DNA of 15,306 nucleotides from Bacillota bacterium (GTDB lineage Bacteria; Bacillota; Clostridia; Saccharofermentanales; Fastidiosipilaceae), in contig JAEWGS010000057.1 of NCBI GenBank assembly GCA_023388205.1, positions 1 through 15,306 of the forward strand, given 5' to 3'. The translations under genes and the position numbers were made by a program. Positions within the stretch are counted from its first letter, which is position 1. Each line of letters opens with the position of its first letter. The notes beneath the pieces are model-generated. The model ran no database searches, had not been told where the DNA came from, and worked only from the letters and a program-made list of their open reading frames with translations. Positions 1 through 7,230 of the stretch are shown here, in pieces.

Positions 1-189
1 TCCAAAATTGCCGCTTCCATCGCGTTCTTCTAGTCAGCGGCCAGAAGTGCCGAGGCCTGCGCTTGTTGCCGTCGCACGGATGCGCCTTGTTAAAATGATG
101 TTATTTGAAGTTAGAGTTGAAGCGAAGGCTAAGCGGGGCGAAGGCTAAGAACGAACTCAGCCGAACCTGCAAAGTTTTAGGAGGCTAAA
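1..189. other. Left-edge stretch, possible gene end and leader of the next gene
   Basis: No gene can be assigned. On the + strand, frame 1 is open from the window edge to a TAG at 31-33, and frame 2 is open from base 2 to a TAA at 146-148. Either could be the 3' end of a gene that starts outside the window, but neither short peptide is recognisable. The AT-rich part around 87-120 may hold the promoter of the next gene, but I could not find a convincing pair of -35 and -10 boxes. Confidence 0.2.
122..149. repeat. Two direct copies of a 12-bp unit
   Basis: GCGAAGGCTAAG occurs at 122-133 and again at 138-149, so the spacing between starts is 16 bp. It lies in the 5' leader of the gene starting at 190. 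No function is evident. Short purine-rich duplications of this kind recur in other gaps of the window. Confidence 0.6.
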
Positions 190-1050
190 ATGTGGCACGA
201 AAGTTCTGAATCTGAATTTCGTTTCGCTTGTCAAATGACTCGGCGAGAAGAGGGACGCTTTTTTGCTCCGCTGGGGCCTGCTCACATACCGGAGATGCTC
301 GCAGAGATTTTGCGTCAGCGAGAAGCTTCTTCTGCGGATGAGGCGTGGGCTTACCTTGAAGGAAGCTTGCTTTCGGACCTTCTTTTTTCGGTGCTTTTGG
401 GTGAGGTTCAAGTCGGCGAGCGTTTTTCGATGCTGACTTTGCCTGCGTCTAAAGAAGAGGCGAAGGAGGCGGCTCGCTGCTTGAACTTTTATTTCGATCG
501 GGTCAAAGCACAGTTTGAAGATCGCTCTTTGATCTTTTTCGGTGCAGCGGCGGCGAAACCTGTCCTTTTGACGCATCTAGAAGAGCGCTTGGATGTGGCG
601 AAACTCGACCCGATCCGTCAGGCGCTTTATCGTCTGATCACGTCAGGCAAGCAAGAGCGTGATGAAAAGATCAAAGAGCGAAGTCCTTTCGCCAAAGAAT
701 TAAAAGATGAGCTCAAATCTGCAGATCAATTTAGGTATTGGCGCTGGCAGAACCCGGCACAGGAAAAAGCATCCGATGCTTTAGAGATTGATTTATCACC
801 CGCGCTCAAAGCGGAGACTTTGCTTTTCACTTATCAAGTCATGCGTCCTTTATCACAGGTCTTTGCAGCGTTTGACTTTGATCGGCCGCTGGCACCGTCG
901 ATACAGCTTTTTCTCTCTGTGGACAAAGAGGGGACAGGAGCGCTTGAAGATCTGGAAGGAAGCTTCGACCCGATCGTCCAAAATCTTTATATTTTTCATC
1001 GCGCTCATCGTGCTCCGAAGACACAAGAATCGTCTGTTGAAGTGGTCTAG
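190..1050 (+). CDS. Hypothetical protein, 286 residues, family not recognised
   Basis: I do not recognise this protein and assign no function. The start is well supported: AGGAGG at 179-184 sits five bases before the ATG. The product is rich in Glu, Lys, Leu and Ala, has no signal peptide or membrane segment that I can see, and should be cytosolic. The stretch from about residue 85 to 175 is dense in charged residues and likely helical. The part after about residue 195 alternates hydrophobic and polar residues. The tail is polar and ends in VEVV. No catalytic or nucleotide-binding motif stands out. It is convergent with the PRPP synthetase-like pair downstream and has no terminator of its own on the + strand. 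Base composition resembles the housekeeping genes around it, so it does not look recently acquired. Confidence 0.8.
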   Translation: MWHESSESEFRFACQMTRREEGRFFAPLGPAHIPEMLAEILRQREASSADEAWAYLEGSLLSDLLFSVLLGEVQVGERFSMLTLPASKEEAKEAARCLNFYFDRVKAQFEDRSLIFFGAAAAKPVLLTHLEERLDVAKLDPIRQALYRLITSGKQERDEKIKERSPFAKELKDELKSADQFRYWRWQNPAQEKASDALEIDLSPALKAETLLFTYQVMRPLSQVFAAFDFDRPLAPSIQLFLSVDKEGTGALEDLEGSFDPIVQNLYIFHRAHRAPKTQESSVEVV

Positions 1051-1088
1051 AGGTCAAACGGTTTTGCGAAGCGCTAGCACGCACAAGC

Positions 1089-1134
1089 AAAAAAGCCGTC
1101 CTTGCACACGCATGGGCAGTGCAAGAAACGGCTT
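1089..1134 (-). terminator. Intrinsic terminator of the prs-like pair
   Basis: Read on the minus strand, AAGCCGT-(2 nt)-CTTGCAC pairs with GTGCAAG-(1 nt)-ACGGCTT, giving 14 base pairs interrupted by a small asymmetric internal loop, with an 11-nt loop at the top. Six Us follow directly (the A run at 1089-1094 on the + strand). It lies 40 bases after the stop of the minus-strand gene. On the + strand no T-run follows the hairpin, so it is not a good terminator for the gene ending at 1050. Confidence 0.88.
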
Positions 1135-1174
1135 GAACAGAAATACAGTTTTGAACAGATCTTTATTGAACGGC

Positions 1175-2386
1175 TTATTTGACCTGGCGGCTTTCGAGCA
1201 AGCGGTTGATGCGATCGGTCTGATCCATGAACGACGAAGTCGAAACGTTGTGATTGACCGCGTCGATGATTTTGGCTAAATAGGGCGCGGCGTTGGCGTC
1301 GACGTACCAAGGGGCTTGTTTGAGTTCTTCAGGGTGCCAAATCAGATTGGTGCCGTACACTTTTTGAATGAGCCCTTCAGCGTAAGCTTGGTGGAAAGGC
1401 TCAAGCCCATCCGTCATGAGCGGGAAGGTGCAAATGCAGTAAATATTCTTGGCACCCAGGTGCTCTTTGAGTTCGCGGGCTGTTTGGATCATGGTGTAAC
1501 CCGAAGAGATCATATCGTCGATGATGAGGACGTCTTTGCCTTTGACATCTTCACCTAAGAAGCGAATGGCCGTGATCGGATGCGCACCATTGACGAGCGT
1601 TGCGTAATCTCTCTCTCGATAAAAAGTAGACAGCTGCAAGCCCAAAATTGAACTGTAGTACACGGCGCGTTTCATGCCGCCTTCGTCCGGGCTGATGACG
1701 GCCAGATGTTCGGGATCCACGATGATGTCGTTGTTGTCGGAGAGAAGGCTTTCGATCAGCAAATAAGAGGTCGGGAAGTTATCCAAGCCGATCTTCGAGA
1801 TCGCATTTTCAACGCGCGGCTCATGGGGCTCAAGACAAATGATGCTGTCAACGCCAAGGGAGATGAGTTCTTTGAGGGCGACGGCACAATCTAGAGATTC
1901 ACGGCTGTGGCGAACGTCTTGTTTCGCTTGATAGAGATAGGGCATGACGACGGTGATGCGTGTCGCTTTGCCGGCTGCAGCGAGGATGAGGCGTTTAATA
2001 TCTTGGAAGTGATCGTCGGGTGCATAAGGCACGTCCTGGCCGAAGATCTTAAAGCTTTTCTCGCGGTTGGTGACGTCGGCCAAAATGACGAGGTCGTGTC
2101 CGCGCACGGTATCTTTGATGACCGCTTTGCCTTCACCCGAAGAGAAACGAACACAAGAGGCATCGAGGATGTAATTGGAACGCAAGTAGCCTCCGTAGAG
2201 AAAGGCTTTCTCAGGGTTGTCTTGCAGACGTTTGAGGCGCAACTCATAGATGCGCTGACTGACGGCTTGAGCGAGCGTATCGTTTCCGCTGGTGGTGATG
2301 AGCGCCAAAGGACCGACGGGGCTCGCATGATTTTTCGACAGCGTTTGATAATTGCTGTAATTCTTATCATCAAAGATCAGGTTCAT
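1175..2386 (-). CDS. prs: Ribose-phosphate pyrophosphokinase-like protein (second of two)
   Basis: This PRPP synthetase family protein of 403 residues would transfer pyrophosphate from ATP to ribose 5-phosphate, giving PRPP for nucleotide, histidine and tryptophan synthesis. The type I phosphoribosyl fold is visible in order: SSGEGKAVIKDTVRGHDLVIL (the FxDGE region), KQDVRHSRESLD (the ATP loop, normally RQDRKxRSREP), EPHEPR (normally DLH, here Glu instead of Asp), VISPDEGGMKRA (ribose-phosphate loop) and DVLIIDDMISSG (PRPP-binding acidic pair, D290-D291). It is about 85 residues longer than the classical enzyme of about 315 residues, which fits the long form found in Clostridia. The ATG overlaps the TGA of the upstream paralogue (ATGA, 2383-2386) and has its own AAAGGAG at 2394-2400, so translation is probably coupled. 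With the altered EPH motif it may be less active or may act as a partner subunit. Confidence 0.85.
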   Translation of the reverse strand: MNLIFDDKNYSNYQTLSKNHASPVGPLALITTSGNDTLAQAVSQRIYELRLKRLQDNPEKAFLYGGYLRSNYILDASCVRFSSGEGKAVIKDTVRGHDLVILADVTNREKSFKIFGQDVPYAPDDHFQDIKRLILAAAGKATRITVVMPYLYQAKQDVRHSRESLDCAVALKELISLGVDSIICLEPHEPRVENAISKIGLDNFPTSYLLIESLLSDNNDIIVDPEHLAVISPDEGGMKRAVYYSSILGLQLSTFYRERDYATLVNGAHPITAIRFLGEDVKGKDVLIIDDMISSGYTMIQTARELKEHLGAKNIYCICTFPLMTDGLEPFHQAYAEGLIQKVYGTNLIWHPEELKQAPWYVDANAAPYLAKIIDAVNHNVSTSSFMDQTDRINRLLESRQVK

Positions 2387-3651
2387 TTTTGCGCTCCTTT
2401 CGCTTGATACTCGCGGATTCGCTGCTGAATCTTGGCGTGTGCATTCACGAGCGGGGACAAAGACGCGTCGTGATTGATCGCGTCGACCAGCAGGGCGAGG
2501 AATTTAGAAAAGTCTGCGCAGGCAAACCATTCACGTTTCAAAAGCTCAGGGTTGAGGTAGATGAGATTGGTTCCAAAAACCTTATCAATGATGCCGTCTT
2601 TGTAGGCTTGATCAAAGCGATCCAAACCATCTGTAAAGAGGGTAAAGCCGCTGCAACAATAGACGCGGCGCGCTTGCCGCCCTTTGAGTTCACGGGCGAT
2701 GTCGAGCATGGAGTCGCCGGAAGAAATCATGTCATCGATGATGAGGACGTCTTTGTTTTCGCAGTTTCTCCCCAAATATTCGTGGGCGACAATGGGGTTT
2801 TTGCCGTTGACGACGGTGCGATAGTCGCGGCGCTTATAGAAGGTTGCCAGAGGGGCGTTGAGCATGGAGGCGTAATACATCGCCCTAGGAATGCCGCCTT
2901 CGTCGGGACTGATGATGAGCAGCTGATCTTCCCCGATTTTGAGGTCGTCCACACAGGAAAAAAGCTTCTTGATAATTTGGTACGTCGAAGGGATGCATTC
3001 AAAAGCGCCGAGTGGGATCGCGTTAAAGACGCGCGGATCGTGGGTATCAAAGGAGATGATGTTTTCCACGCCGAGGGCGTAAAGCTCTTCGAGCATGTGG
3101 GCACAGTCGAGCGATTCACGGCTGTTACGCTTGTGCTGTCGCCCTTCGTAGAGGTAAGGCATGATGACGTTAATGCGCCGCGCCTTACCCGCACAGGCGG
3201 CGATGACGCGCTTGAGATCTTGGAGGTGCTCATCGGGGCTCATGATTTTTTGTGTGCCGTAGAAGGGGTAGGTGCAAGAGTAGTTGAGGACATCGACGAG
3301 AATAAAAAGATCGTGCCCGCGGACGGTGCTTTCAAGAACCGCCTTGCCCTCGCCGGTGCGAGAACGCAGACACGAAATATCGATGGTGTAATCTCTTCTC
3401 AAAAATCCTGGTTGCGAGAAACTGTCATTCAAATCTTTGAGCTCTTGCTGATCATTGTGCTTGACGTAAGCATTTCGACGTTGATAGAGCTTGTCGTTGA
3501 CCTGCGCAGTGAGAAGTTTCGTTCCTTCTAGTGCGATGAGTCCGATAGGCCCTACGGGATCCATAGGATTGTCCCCGTATTGGTTGTAAATATAATAGTT
3601 TTTCTGTTCTCGAGAAGTCTGAGCGTCCTGTATTTTTTCGGCTTCTGACAT
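2383..3651 (-). CDS. prs: Ribose-phosphate pyrophosphokinase-like protein (first of two)
   Basis: This is the upstream paralogue of the gene it overlaps, 422 residues from the start chosen here. It shows the same chain of motifs: TGEGKAVLESTVRGHDLFIL, GRQHKRNSRESLD in the ATP loop, FDTHDPR (keeping the Asp-x-His of the family), LIISPDEGGIPRA, the flexible-loop region FYKRRDY and DVLIIDDMISSG (D306-D307). It is therefore the better candidate for an active PRPP synthetase. The open frame extends upstream to a TTG at 3711, but the ATG at 3651 has TGGAG six bases before it, whereas the ATG at 3663 and the TTG lack a good site. The gene lies just after the terminator of the acyl-CoA synthetase, so its promoter must be between about 3652 and 3722. 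TATAAA at 3667-3672 is a weak candidate because the leader would be very short. Confidence 0.87.
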   Translation of the reverse strand: MSEAEKIQDAQTSREQKNYYIYNQYGDNPMDPVGPIGLIALEGTKLLTAQVNDKLYQRRNAYVKHNDQQELKDLNDSFSQPGFLRRDYTIDISCLRSRTGEGKAVLESTVRGHDLFILVDVLNYSCTYPFYGTQKIMSPDEHLQDLKRVIAACAGKARRINVIMPYLYEGRQHKRNSRESLDCAHMLEELYALGVENIISFDTHDPRVFNAIPLGAFECIPSTYQIIKKLFSCVDDLKIGEDQLLIISPDEGGIPRAMYYASMLNAPLATFYKRRDYRTVVNGKNPIVAHEYLGRNCENKDVLIIDDMISSGDSMLDIARELKGRQARRVYCCSGFTLFTDGLDRFDQAYKDGIIDKVFGTNLIYLNPELLKREWFACADFSKFLALLVDAINHDASLSPLVNAHAKIQQRIREYQAKGAQK

Positions 3652-3722
3652 GTAAGGCTCCATTCTTTTATAGTGCAAAAGCACGGCCGATTCCATAGTT
3701 AAAGATAGCAAACCCGAGCGCT

Positions 3723-3757
3723 AAAAAGAAGCGCCCCGCGAGAAAAGGTTGCGGGGC
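3723..3757 (-). terminator. Intrinsic terminator of the acyl-CoA synthetase gene
   Basis: On the minus strand GCCCCGC pairs perfectly with GCGGGGC around an 11-nt loop, and GCTTC plus five Us follow. It is about 70 bases beyond the synthetase stop and separates that gene from the prs-like pair. Confidence 0.8.
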
Positions 3758-3828
3758 ATGAAAAAACATATGTTCGAGGCGGTTAAATGAGCGGGCTGAA
3801 GAAGATCGAGATCCGTGCGGCGGATGGA

Positions 3829-5664
3829 TCAGCTGAGGTGCTGCCCGTTGACATCTTTGAGCAGCAGACCTTTGACCTCGAAATCCTTGTGAATGCGCTC
3901 GTGCTCGATGTTGCGCTTGATTTTGAGCGTGGTCGTTTTGATGAGGTCCTCTGAGCTTGTGTACCAGTTTCGGATTCGCTTGAACTCGGGGAGATCCGCG
4001 TTGATTTGTTCGATCAGAGAAGTGAGTGCCTCTCGATCTAAGACTTTGGGATCCACCACAATTTTGGCAGCGATCACTTGGGTGCGTTCACCGCGATTGT
4101 TTTCGATGGAATGAGGGTAAACGATGAGTTCTTTGACGCCGTCGAGGCCCGCATTCAGAAGCAGCGTTTCAATTTCTTCGGGGAAGACTTTTTTGCCGTT
4201 ATCTAAAACGATCATCGACTTAATTCGGCCTGTGATCATGAGACAACCACTCTTGGGATCGATGCGACCGAGATCACCCGTGTGCAACCAGCCCTTTTCA
4301 TCAATCACTTCAGCGGTAGCGGCAGGATCTTGATAGTAACCCAGCATCATCGATCCACCGCGCACAAGAATCTCACCAACTTCACCGTCTTTTTCATTAT
4401 CGATGGCGATTTCCACGTCCGTCAAAGCGCGCCCCACGGTTCCTGCGACAAAGCGCCCCGTGTTGCAGCCTGAAACGACCGGGCTCATTTCGGTCATGCC
4501 GTAGCCCTGACAGATCCGCCAGCCGAGCTCGTCAAAAAACTCGATGATTTCTTTTTTGAGGGAGGCGCCGCCTTGAATGGACCATTCGAGGGCGCCACCC
4601 AGGGGTTCCATGACCTTTTTGAATAAGCGTTTTCTCACGTCGATGCCGATCTTGCGCAGGAAGCGGCTCACTTTGATGAGGCGTAAAAGCAGCTGATCTC
4701 GCCCTTGTTTTTTCGCTTCCCCGAGGATGCGTTTATACATCTGTTCGAAGATCGCGGGCACAGAAATCAACAGCTGAATGCGGTGTTCTTTGAGATTCTG
4801 TTGGACATATTTGAGTCCGTCGCAAATATAAATTTCCGCGCCGATTTGAAGACCGCAGAGGAGGCCGCAGGTGTTTTCAAAAGTGTGACTCAAAGGCAAG
4901 ATCGAAAGCATACGAATGCCCGGTTTGAAGTTGACGACACCCATGAGTGAATTAACATCGCTCGCCAGCGTTTTTTGGCTGAGGAGCACGCCTTTGGATT
5001 GGTCCGTGGTGCCCGATGTGAAAAGGAGCACGGAGGGGCTGTCGGTGGGACTTGGAATGAGGGGTGTCTGATCGTTGGCGTAGGCTTCAAGAAGGGGATC
5101 AAAGCGCTCCACGCGAATGTGCGGCGCTTCGGCTGAACTCTTCTGGGCATCGGACGGGTTGGCGGAAGCCGCTTGATTGATCAGCGACGCAAAAGCTTCT
5201 TGCTGCCTCTTGGGCACGCGTTCTTCAAGCATCACGATGACGCGTTTCAGACAGGAGGCACCGGAGATCAGGGGCGCCAAGTCGATCCAAGATTTAGCGT
5301 CGATCACCAAGGTATCTGCCTGACCTCTGGCGAGGAGCGGAACCACTTCTTCCGCTTTGAGTAAGCGGTCGATGGGAATGATGCACTCTGCGTAAAGCAA
5401 AGTCGCGAGATAAGTCACAATCCAAGGGAAGGAGTTTTCGCCGAGTAAAGCGACGCGCTTTGAGGTCGAGCCAAAGGCGCGGGCTAAGGCGTTGACACTT
5501 GTTTTTGTGTCGCTAAAGGTGTGACGCAGCAAGTCTGAACTAGGCGTTTTGCGCCAGTTGATCAAGGGCTGATCCGCGAAACGAGCACAACTTTGCTCAA
5601 ATATTTGCAAAATAGATGTGACGCCGGGCGTGGGATAGTGACGGTCTTGCTCAAGTCGTTGCAT
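3829..5664 (-). CDS. Long-chain acyl-CoA synthetase (AMP-forming)
   Basis: This adenylate-forming enzyme of 611 residues activates a fatty acid with ATP to an acyl-AMP and passes it to CoA; it probably acts at the inner face of the membrane without crossing it. The family's core motifs are present in order: the P-loop LLFTSGTTDQSKGV (about residues 213-226), GYGMTEMSP with T391 and E392, GWLHTGDLGRID, the hinge GRIKSMIVLDNGKKVFPEEIE, and a C-terminal KTTTLKIKRN holding the likely catalytic lysine (K581 or K583). The open frame runs to a TTG at 5766, but the ATG at 5664 is preceded by GAGGTG at 5669-5674, a far better ribosome binding site than at the ATG of 5685 or the TTG. An insertion rich in Ser and Ala around residues 165-190 lengthens the N-terminal domain. 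Chain-length preference cannot be read from the sequence. It is a lone gene with its own terminator, divergent from nagA. Confidence 0.9.
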   Translation of the reverse strand: MQRLEQDRHYPTPGVTSILQIFEQSCARFADQPLINWRKTPSSDLLRHTFSDTKTSVNALARAFGSTSKRVALLGENSFPWIVTYLATLLYAECIIPIDRLLKAEEVVPLLARGQADTLVIDAKSWIDLAPLISGASCLKRVIVMLEERVPKRQQEAFASLINQAASANPSDAQKSSAEAPHIRVERFDPLLEAYANDQTPLIPSPTDSPSVLLFTSGTTDQSKGVLLSQKTLASDVNSLMGVVNFKPGIRMLSILPLSHTFENTCGLLCGLQIGAEIYICDGLKYVQQNLKEHRIQLLISVPAIFEQMYKRILGEAKKQGRDQLLLRLIKVSRFLRKIGIDVRKRLFKKVMEPLGGALEWSIQGGASLKKEIIEFFDELGWRICQGYGMTEMSPVVSGCNTGRFVAGTVGRALTDVEIAIDNEKDGEVGEILVRGGSMMLGYYQDPAATAEVIDEKGWLHTGDLGRIDPKSGCLMITGRIKSMIVLDNGKKVFPEEIETLLLNAGLDGVKELIVYPHSIENNRGERTQVIAAKIVVDPKVLDREALTSLIEQINADLPEFKRIRNWYTSSEDLIKTTTLKIKRNIEHERIHKDFEVKGLLLKDVNGQHLS

Positions 5665-5746
5665 GAAGCACCTCGCAATGTCCATAAGTTGAAGATAGTG
5701 TACCACAGCCTTTTTGAATATAGTAATCAAGACGATATAATTGAAA

Positions 5747-5812
5747 ACGGGAGGCAGCAGTTTCAACGACGGGAGGCAGAAGCTTCAATGACGGGAGGCA
5801 GCAGTTTCAACG
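5747..5812. repeat. Three tandem copies of a 22-bp unit
   Basis: Copies lie at 5747-5768, 5769-5790 and 5791-5812. Each begins ACGGGAGGCAG, followed by CAGTTTCAACG in copies 1 and 3 and AAGCTTCAATG in copy 2. Copies 1 and 3 are identical and copy 2 differs at three positions. The array lies 83 bases upstream of the acyl-CoA synthetase start, behind its likely promoter. Confidence 0.9.
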
Positions 5813-5867
5813 GTGGGGACAGCCTTTACAGAGAGGGTAAACGGCCTGTTCGGTGAAAAGAACGGGC

Positions 5868-6020
5868 GAAGCGCAGCTAAAAAGCGTATGCTTTTGCTGC
5901 GATCAATTTTGCGAAAATAAAAGTAAAGCGCAAGAAACGTGTCGGGCGCTGGCATGTCAGGTGCAGGCATGTCAGGCGCTGGCATGAAGCTTTGGGTGAA
6001 GCGCAGGAATAAAGCGTAAG
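5868..6020. repeat. Pair of imperfect 23-nt direct repeats
   Basis: The segments 5868-5890 and 5998-6020 share GAAGCGCAG at the left and AAAGCGTA at the right, separated by four differing bases, with one more difference near the end. Their starts are 130 bp apart. The second copy ends 36 bases before the nagA start. A common origin by duplication or a protein-binding role are both possible. Confidence 0.5.
5941..5985. repeat. Three tandem copies of a 15-bp unit
   Basis: The units GTCGGGCGCTGGCAT, GTCAGGTGCAGGCAT and GTCAGGCGCTGGCAT follow each other without gaps. Because 15 is a multiple of three, one minus-strand frame reads MPAPD three times, but there is no other sign of coding there. Confidence 0.9.
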
Positions 6021-6056
6021 TTAAAAAAACGCAAGATTAGAAAGGGCGGAGGATCC

Positions 6057-7226
6057 ATGGAACGAAAAGTGGTTTATGCGACGCATCTCGTGCTCGAGGA
6101 TCGTGTTTTGCAAGATGCGGCGATCATTTTTTCAGACAAGATCGAACATATATTGACGCAAGAAGAGGCAGCACAAGTCGCTTCAAAAGAAAGCCTGATT
6201 GACGAAGGGCGTTTTGAATTTGTGCTGCCAGGTTTTATTGACGTGCATATCCACGGATCTGGTGGCAAGGATGTTATGGATGGAACGCCAGAGGCTTTGG
6301 CTCATATTTCGCGCACCATCACGCAGGCGGGGACGACGTCTTATTTGCCGACGACGATGACGATGTCAGAGGAGAAGATTTGCAAGGCCCTTGAGAACAT
6401 CCGAAATGAAAAAACAAGGCTCGAAGCAGAGGGCAAGACCGAGGGCGCGCGCATTTTGGGTGCGCACTTGGAAGGGCCTTTTATTTCAGAAAAGTTCAAG
6501 GGTGCACAAGCGGCGGAGCATATCCAAAAACCCAATAATCGCTGGCTCAAAAATTATTATGACGTGGTGAAACTCATCACGATGGCCCCAGAAGAAGACG
6601 AGAACTTTGAGATGATCAAGGAGTGGAGTCAGCGTGGGATCGTGGTCTCTGTCGGCCATACGGCGGCGGATTATGATACAGCGGTGGCGGCTTATGAAGC
6701 GGGCGCGAGGCATATCACGCATCTCTTTAATGCGATGACGCCTTTACATCACAGAAATCCTGGCGTTGTGGGGGCCGCTTTGAATCAGCCCTTTGCGGTG
6801 GAAGTGATTTGCGACGGTTTCCACGTGCACCGAGATGCCGTCGCTCTGGTGACGCGAGCCAAAGCGCTTGAAAAAATAATCATGATCACGGATTGCATGC
6901 GTGCAGGATTTCAAGGTGACGGCGAGTCTGAGCTCGGCGGTCAAAAGGTTTATGTGCGCGGAGATCAATGTCTATTGGCGTCTGGCACCATCGCTGGGAG
7001 CATTTTGCGCATGGATCAGGCGCTGAGAAATCTCATCAGTTTTACGGAGTTGGAATTGGTCGACGCCGTGAAAATGCTCGGTTTGAATGCGGCCAAAGAT
7101 CTGGGCGTGGATGCGCTCTACGGCAGTATTTCAGTGGGGAAATTTGCGGATTTAGTTTTTATGGATGACGCGATGCACGTTAAAAAGACCTTGGTTTCTG
7201 GCGTGACGCAATTTGAGGAGGCTTGA
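6057..7226 (+). CDS. nagA: N-acetylglucosamine-6-phosphate deacetylase
   Basis: The 389-residue product removes acetate from GlcNAc-6-phosphate to give glucosamine-6-phosphate, in amino-sugar use and cell-wall recycling. It belongs to the amidohydrolase superfamily (TIM barrel, cytosolic). Visible landmarks are PGFIDVHIHG with the HxH metal pair H64/H66, HLEGPFIS with E139, SVGHTAAD with H201, THLFNAMTPLHHRNPG with H222, DGFHVH, and MITDCMRA with the catalytic D279. E139, H201 and H222 match the metal ligands of E. coli NagA (E131, H195, H216). Having HxH, where E. coli has Gln and Asn, suggests a two-metal site as in the Bacillus subtilis enzyme. GGAGGA at 6048-6053 precedes the ATG. Length is normal for the family. 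malQ follows after 4 nt. No nagB or PTS gene is beside it in the window. Confidence 0.96.
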   Translation: MERKVVYATHLVLEDRVLQDAAIIFSDKIEHILTQEEAAQVASKESLIDEGRFEFVLPGFIDVHIHGSGGKDVMDGTPEALAHISRTITQAGTTSYLPTTMTMSEEKICKALENIRNEKTRLEAEGKTEGARILGAHLEGPFISEKFKGAQAAEHIQKPNNRWLKNYYDVVKLITMAPEEDENFEMIKEWSQRGIVVSVGHTAADYDTAVAAYEAGARHITHLFNAMTPLHHRNPGVVGAALNQPFAVEVICDGFHVHRDAVALVTRAKALEKIIMITDCMRAGFQGDGESELGGQKVYVRGDQCLLASGTIAGSILRMDQALRNLISFTELELVDAVKMLGLNAAKDLGVDALYGSISVGKFADLVFMDDAMHVKKTLVSGVTQFEEA

Positions 7227-7230
7227 ATTC

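Larger units (their letters stand above)
5665..6056. other. Divergent intergenic region without a gene
   Basis: This 392-base gap separates the leftward acyl-CoA synthetase from rightward nagA, so it must carry promoters for both. It contains two sets of tandem repeats (5747-5812 and 5941-5985), two imperfect 23-nt direct repeats (5868-5890 and 5998-6020) and a hairpin GCCTGTTC/GAACGGGC at 5844-5867. Leftward promoter candidates in the AT-rich stretch 5680-5745 are a TGGTACACT extended -10 and a TATATT, neither with a convincing -35 box. I found no clear promoter for nagA. Confidence 0.6.

Noticed and set aside
2389..3531. Long 380-codon + strand frame opposite the first prs-like gene
   Set aside because: It is antisense to a gene with clear family motifs and reads as a shadow frame with no recognisable domain.
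5844..5867. Hairpin GCCTGTTC/GAACGGGC as a terminator
   Set aside because: No T-run follows on either strand and no gene ends nearby.
5785..5985. Minus-strand frame encoding three MPAPD repeats
   Set aside because: The repeats come from the 15-bp tandem array; the rest is basic, low-complexity sequence without a ribosome binding site, in a region that must hold promoters.
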